A stretch of DNA of 6,610 nt, taken from contig CATEEE010000175.1 in assembly GCA_949499045.1 (NCBI GenBank), forward strand, positions 1-6,610. The letters are read 5' to 3'. Within the stretch, counting starts at the first letter, position 1. Each line of letters begins with the position of its first letter. Source of the stretch: Marinobacterium sp. xm-d-530 (GTDB taxonomy: Bacteria; Pseudomonadota; Gammaproteobacteria; Pseudomonadales; Balneatricaceae). Of the stretch, positions 6,584 through 6,610 are shown one piece after another. Position numbers and translations under genes: made by a program. The notes below the pieces were generated by a model, which was given only the letters and a program-made list of their open reading frames with translations, was not told the origin of the DNA and ran no database searches.

Positions 6584-6610
6584 GCTTTAAACCCGAATGC
6601 GCATCCTGTA

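Noticed and set aside
6584..6610. Possible start of a tRNA gene or terminator after the MerR-like gene
   Set aside because: Only 27 nt remain; no tRNA acceptor sequence, stem or T run is visible.

Overview
The window is a conserved translation-machinery gene cluster from a gammaproteobacterium: thrS (3' part) - infC - rpmI - rplT - pheS - pheT - ihfA - merR-family gene, all on the + strand. The proteins match memory of the Escherichia coli and Pseudomonas versions closely. The MNCPCH zinc-site wording in ThrRS, the infC N-terminus and a small MerR-type gene directly after ihfA lean towards Pseudomonas and the marine Oceanospirillales-type lineages rather than the enterics. The base composition looks moderate, unlike GC-rich Pseudomonas. 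Genus cannot be fixed by eye.

Layout. Bases 1-1182 are the last 393 codons of threonyl-tRNA synthetase, open at the left edge. infC (IF3) follows after 23 nt and most likely starts at a non-canonical ATC codon at 1206, not at the TTG at 1239 that a standard gene finder would choose. A 94-nt gap (1740-1833) with a long imperfect hairpin separates infC from rpmI (L35) and rplT (L20). The 102-nt gap between rplT and pheS holds a strong Rho-independent terminator or attenuator (2457-2490) and an upstream segment that can pair with its 5' arm. pheS and pheT encode the two subunits of phenylalanyl-tRNA synthetase. ihfA (IHF alpha) follows after 20 nt, and the MerR-like gene overlaps the ihfA stop codon by one base (TAATG). 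The final 27 nt (6584-6610) show nothing I can name.

How it works together. Two aminoacyl-tRNA synthetases, an initiation factor and two large-subunit proteins are all needed in proportion to growth rate, while ihfA and the MerR-like gene are hitch-hikers that this lineage keeps downstream of pheT. The points of regulation visible here are the IF3-sensitive start codon of infC, the infC-rpmI hairpin (the place where L20 autoregulation acts in E. coli), and the attenuator-like structure before pheS. I found no mobile element, CRISPR, phage gene, tRNA or undescribed multi-gene system. The interest lies in the regulatory gaps.
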